64,000 nucleotides of DNA, from assembly GCA_963623875.1 (NCBI GenBank), contig CAVFNL010000042.1, positions 1 to 64,000 of the forward strand. The letters are read 5' to 3'. The position numbers and the translations under genes are program-made. The notes below the pieces were generated by a model. It saw only the letters and a list, made by a program, of their open reading frames with translations, was not told the DNA's origin and made no database searches. This document shows, one piece after another, positions 60,980 through 64,000 of the stretch; positions within the stretch are counted from its first letter, which is position 1; the number at the start of each line of letters is the position of its first letter. Origin of the DNA: UBA3206 sp963623875. Lineage in GTDB: Bacteria; Bacillota_I; Bacilli_A; Acholeplasmatales; Anaeroplasmataceae.

Positions 60980-61918
60980 ATGCTAATGAATAAAGAAAAA
61001 CATTACAATACATTAAGTGCTTATTACAAAGAAAAATATAATAGAAAAGTATGTAAAATCCCATTAAACGCCTCATTTACTTGCCCAAACAAAGATGGTT
61101 TTAAGGGGTATGGTGGATGTAGTTATTGTTCTAAACTTGGTTCAGGAGACTTTGCAGGGGATAAAAATGATAGCCTTGATGTTCAGTTTCATAAGATTAA
61201 AGAAATAATGATTAAAAAATGGCCTGATGCATATTTCATTCCATATTTACAAGCAAATTCTAATACCTATAAACCTTTAGAGGAATTACAAAAAATATAC
61301 GAACCACTTTTGTATATTGACGAGAAAGTAATAGGTTTATCAATAGCTACTAGATGTGATGCGCTTGATGATAACAAAATAGAATATCTTGCAGAACTTA
61401 ATAAAATTAAACCAATTCAAATAGAATTAGGGCTACAAACAATTCACGAAAAAACTGCTAAAATAATAAACAGGTGTCATTCGCTTAGTGAATTTGATAT
61501 AATTGTGAAAAAATTAAGAACTAAAAACATAAGTGTTGTAGTTCACATTATAAATGGTCTTCCTTATGAGGATTTTTCTATGATGTTAGATACAGCAAAA
61601 TATTTAAATAGCCTTGATATTCAAGGGGTCAAAATTCACTCATTACTTATTCTTGAAGGTACTAAAATGGCAGAAGATTACAAAAAAGAGCCATTTAAAA
61701 TAATGACTCTTGAGGAATATATTAAAATTGTTGTTGCCCAAATCAGAGTATTAAACCCAAACATTATAATTCATAGGCTTGCGGCTGATGGTGTAATAAA
61801 CGATTTGATTGAGCCAAAATGGACAATCAAAAAAATGGTTGTCATGAATGAAATTGATAAATATATGCGAAAATACAATTATTATCAAGGTGATCAATTC
61901 GAAGGCATACAAGAATAA
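60980..61918 (+). CDS. TIGR01212 family radical SAM protein
   Basis: 312 residues. The radical-SAM loop near the N-terminus is FTCPNKDGFKGYGGCSYC, with three Cys spaced as in the TIGR01212 (YhcC/Elp3-like) family. SIATRCDAL and IQIELGLQTIHEKT are typical of the core. Substrate not known. GGTGAT lies directly before the ATG. Its end overlaps the oppositely oriented LeuRS-like gene by 25 bases. Confidence 0.9.
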   Translation: MLMNKEKHYNTLSAYYKEKYNRKVCKIPLNASFTCPNKDGFKGYGGCSYCSKLGSGDFAGDKNDSLDVQFHKIKEIMIKKWPDAYFIPYLQANSNTYKPLEELQKIYEPLLYIDEKVIGLSIATRCDALDDNKIEYLAELNKIKPIQIELGLQTIHEKTAKIINRCHSLSEFDIIVKKLRTKNISVVVHIINGLPYEDFSMMLDTAKYLNSLDIQGVKIHSLLILEGTKMAEDYKKEPFKIMTLEEYIKIVVAQIRVLNPNIIIHRLAADGVINDLIEPKWTIKKMVVMNEIDKYMRKYNYYQGDQFEGIQE

Positions 61919-63906
61919 TAGATAGAATATTTATTATTAAATATTTCTTTATTTATATTTTCACTAATTAGAGGACATATAGTACTTAAATATACTAAGA
62001 ATTCTTTAGCTTCTTCTTTAGTCATACCAAACTCTAGTATATAGTTTTTAAAGAATGTTATTATGTTTTTAGTATACTTTACAACTTCAAATTGCTTAAG
62101 TAATTCTTCTTCACAATCTTTAAACGCTTGAAAAAAAGATGCTATACTAGATTCTTCATTAAAAGGCTTTTCATAAGCCTTTTTTATTTCTTGAAGTATG
62201 GTTTTGTATTCATCTAGTTTTTCTATTGTTTGTTTTAAATAATCATCATGCACATCATTTGATAACAAATATAGTCTATAAGCATCAGATGGTGCTCTAT
62301 TTAATATTTCTGATACAAAAGATACTCCTAAGCGTTGTTGTTCACCTAGTGCATCTATATTCATTTCTTGTGATGATAAAACAACTATTTTAGTATCATT
62401 TCTTTGATCAAAATATTGATTGAATATTAAACTATATAATATTTCTTCAGTTGATGTTTCATAATTTAATATCATAATAGTATCGTTAAAGTCATTATAT
62501 ACTGAAGAAATATTGTAAACTTCATCAAATGAAGCCATTTTGTCATAGTACTTTGCACACAAAGGCATAAGTCCTAATACAAAGCCTCTGTTAAATGTCA
62601 TTTTGGTAAACGATATTTTATTATCTAACATTCCTTCATTTTTAGAAGTTCTTATAAACCTATTATTAAAATATATAGGATAATAAATTTCATCAAGAAC
62701 CATTACATTAGACTTATAATCCTCTCCACAAGGAATTACCACTCCAAGGTCATTATATGAAGATATTATTAAGTCTTCTGTTGGTTTTGAATAAAGTGTT
62801 GCCATACCTTCTGATGTAAAAGCATCTATTATAGCATCTCTTGCGTCAAGCAAATTCATTCCATCTAAAAAATCCGAATTGTATAATATACCATTAGAAT
62901 CCATAAATTCATATATATCTAACCCTAAATTTTTGGCAAACATATGATCTACTATATTTTCTGCAGGAATGCCTACATGTATATCTTCTTCATATTTATA
63001 TGAAGCAAAAACATAAATATTTGAAACAGTCAAAGGATTCTTTAAAACAAGTCCTATAAAACAATCTTCATCACTATCTTCATTTTCTATAAATTCTTTA
63101 ACAGTTTTTGCTTCATCTGCTGTAGTATAATTTAAAACATCAATGTATTTTGGATTAAGTGCAATAAAAGAAAGTCCTGCAAGATATTCTGGATTATCCA
63201 TTTTAATATTTAACCTTACTTCCCCTTCAAGAGTTAATAACAATCCTTTCTTAACACCTAAATAATCATATAATTCTTCTTTCTTTTCTTCTGATATATC
63301 TAAATTTTTAATATCATCTAAAATATGAGGAAACTTACTTATATCTAATGAAAATATGTTTAATTTTTTTTCATATACTTCTTCACATGCATGTTTTAAG
63401 AAAAATTTATCTTTGTGATTTACAACCATTGATTTTGAATATATTTGATGTGAAGAAAAATCAGTAAATACCTTTTTACTCTCAAATTTAATAAATCCAT
63501 TATCATACATATTCTTAAATGTTTTTTGAACGAACTTAATAGTTTCAAAATCATCTAACGATATTTCTTTTTCAAAATCAAATCCAACGTTCAAACTTTT
63601 TAATTCTTCTTTATGATTATTTCTTAAAACATCAATATTTTCTCCCCTAAGCCTAGAATATGAGTAGGTGATATCATTTAAATTGTTACAAATAACTGGA
63701 TACATTACGTTATAACCCATCATGCGATACGCTTTATTTAGGATATCTGATGATAAAATAGGAAATAAATTTTTATTATTAAATCCATAATTTACTACTT
63801 GGTATGGTGATGTGTAAATGTATTTTTTATCTTTAAATCTATCTTGTTCAATTTTAAATAATCTTTTATTTGCCCATTCATCATAAATACTCACTGCATT
63901 CACCAC
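61894..63906 (-). CDS. catalytically degenerate leucyl-tRNA synthetase-like protein
   Basis: 670 residues from the first GTG; a GTG at 63894 fits AGGTGG better. By eye it follows LeuRS block by block. N-terminus IYDEWANKRLFKIEQDRFKDKKYIY... matches the catalytic start, but the HIGH position is NNKN (43-46). SSDILNKAYRMMGYNVMYP (52-70) matches the conserved helix after HIGH. NHKEELKSLNVGFDFEKEIS (97-116) matches the next block. The editing (CP1) region keeps its frame (GIPAENIVDHMFAKNLGL, 312-329; SDFLDGMNLLDARDAII, 344-360). There the TTRPDT threonine loop is replaced and the Asp-site AHDERD reads AENIVD. KMSKS is lost (near 520-530). FLVYLSTICPLISENINKEIF (636-656) fits the end of the anticodon-binding domain. 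No frameshift or stop. Probably a non-aminoacylating, perhaps RNA-binding, protein. Confidence 0.72.
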   Translation of the reverse strand: MVNAVSIYDEWANKRLFKIEQDRFKDKKYIYTSPYQVVNYGFNNKNLFPILSSDILNKAYRMMGYNVMYPVICNNLNDITYSYSRLRGENIDVLRNNHKEELKSLNVGFDFEKEISLDDFETIKFVQKTFKNMYDNGFIKFESKKVFTDFSSHQIYSKSMVVNHKDKFFLKHACEEVYEKKLNIFSLDISKFPHILDDIKNLDISEEKKEELYDYLGVKKGLLLTLEGEVRLNIKMDNPEYLAGLSFIALNPKYIDVLNYTTADEAKTVKEFIENEDSDEDCFIGLVLKNPLTVSNIYVFASYKYEEDIHVGIPAENIVDHMFAKNLGLDIYEFMDSNGILYNSDFLDGMNLLDARDAIIDAFTSEGMATLYSKPTEDLIISSYNDLGVVIPCGEDYKSNVMVLDEIYYPIYFNNRFIRTSKNEGMLDNKISFTKMTFNRGFVLGLMPLCAKYYDKMASFDEVYNISSVYNDFNDTIMILNYETSTEEILYSLIFNQYFDQRNDTKIVVLSSQEMNIDALGEQQRLGVSFVSEILNRAPSDAYRLYLLSNDVHDDYLKQTIEKLDEYKTILQEIKKAYEKPFNEESSIASFFQAFKDCEEELLKQFEVVKYTKNIITFFKNYILEFGMTKEEAKEFLVYLSTICPLISENINKEIFNNKYSIYYSCMPSN

Positions 63907-63949
63907 CTATACTATGATTATACATTCAATATTTTAAAAATAAAATAAA

Positions 63950-63982
63950 AAAAATAAAAAAGCATTCACAAAAGTGAATGCT
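63950..63982 (-). terminator. terminator of a gene beyond the right edge
   Basis: AGCATTCAC-AAAA-GTGAATGCT stem followed on the minus strand by TTTTTTATTTTTTTT. It must end a minus-strand gene that begins to the right of the window. Confidence 0.85.
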
Positions 63983-64000
63983 CATTTGATTTAATCTTTT

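Noticed and set aside
1..64000. CRISPR arrays, IS elements, prophage, tRNA or rRNA genes.
   Set aside because: No regularly spaced repeats, transposase, phage genes or tRNA-like folds were seen by eye; a computed scan could still find something short.
1..64000. Mycoplasma-type reassignment of UGA to Trp.
   Set aside because: Trp codons in conserved motifs are TGG and several genes end in TGA (e.g. queH), so the standard code applies.

Overview
The window is strongly AT-rich bacterial chromosome with short spacers, Gram-positive style Shine-Dalgarno sites (AGGAGG or GGTGAT) and the standard code (TGG is Trp, TGA is used as stop). PolC, the hrcA-grpE-dnaK-dnaJ order with a CIRCE operator, long-form HPF, TrmFO-XerC, QueH and the non-mevalonate enzymes Dxr and IspG point to an uncultured, low-GC member of the Bacilli (Erysipelotrichales / RF39 / Acholeplasma-like, probably gut-associated). 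The exact taxon cannot be fixed from sequence alone. Nearly all genes are on the minus strand. No insertion sequence, phage gene, CRISPR array, tRNA or rRNA was seen, and no gene-free stretch exceeds about 200 bases.

Layout. 0-8 kb: envelope and translation core: rpsB-tsf, pyrH-frr, and uppS-cdsA-dxr-rseP, each with its own promoter or terminator. 8-15 kb: a lipoprotein, xerC, trmFO, ung, hpf, a possible ComFC remnant, rpsU (a small gene at 13479-13652), mtaB and rsmE. 15-21 kb: the heat-shock operon behind a consensus promoter overlapped by a CIRCE element. 21-25 kb: an MBL hydrolase, rpmG and ispG transcribed divergently, and a MATE exporter behind a promoter, structured leader and terminator that look like a riboswitch or attenuator. 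25-36 kb: a 1002-residue orphan protein, a zinc-ribbon membrane protein, a ComEC-like MBL lipoprotein, an ABC-F ATPase, two RluA pseudouridine synthases, a patatin, QueH, a flavin reductase and a CPBP protease; several of these genes overlap by a few bases. 36-50 kb: accessory functions: M18 aminopeptidase, GNAT, AEC transporter with its GntR regulator, a sugar transferase, a second MATE, a MarR-controlled heterodimeric ABC exporter, AAC(3)-like acetyltransferase, a DtxR-type regulator and an FNT channel. 50-55 kb: an intracellular GH28 polygalacturonase, a degenerate GGDEF protein, a DUF3320-like protein and an internally deleted methyltransferase. 55-64 kb: Bax-inhibitor protein, PolC, a membrane protein, a TIGR01212 radical-SAM protein, and a 670-residue protein that I read as a leucyl-tRNA synthetase that has lost its catalytic and editing motifs.

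The best candidate for something undescribed is this intact LeuRS-like pseudoenzyme at 61894-63906. It keeps the order of LeuRS blocks from N-terminus to anticodon-binding domain, but HIGH, KMSKS and the editing-site motifs are all replaced. Second is the MATE leader RNA (24776-24882). A third, general observation is that many promoters place the -10 box only 6-8 bases before the Shine-Dalgarno, giving mRNAs with almost no 5' leader.
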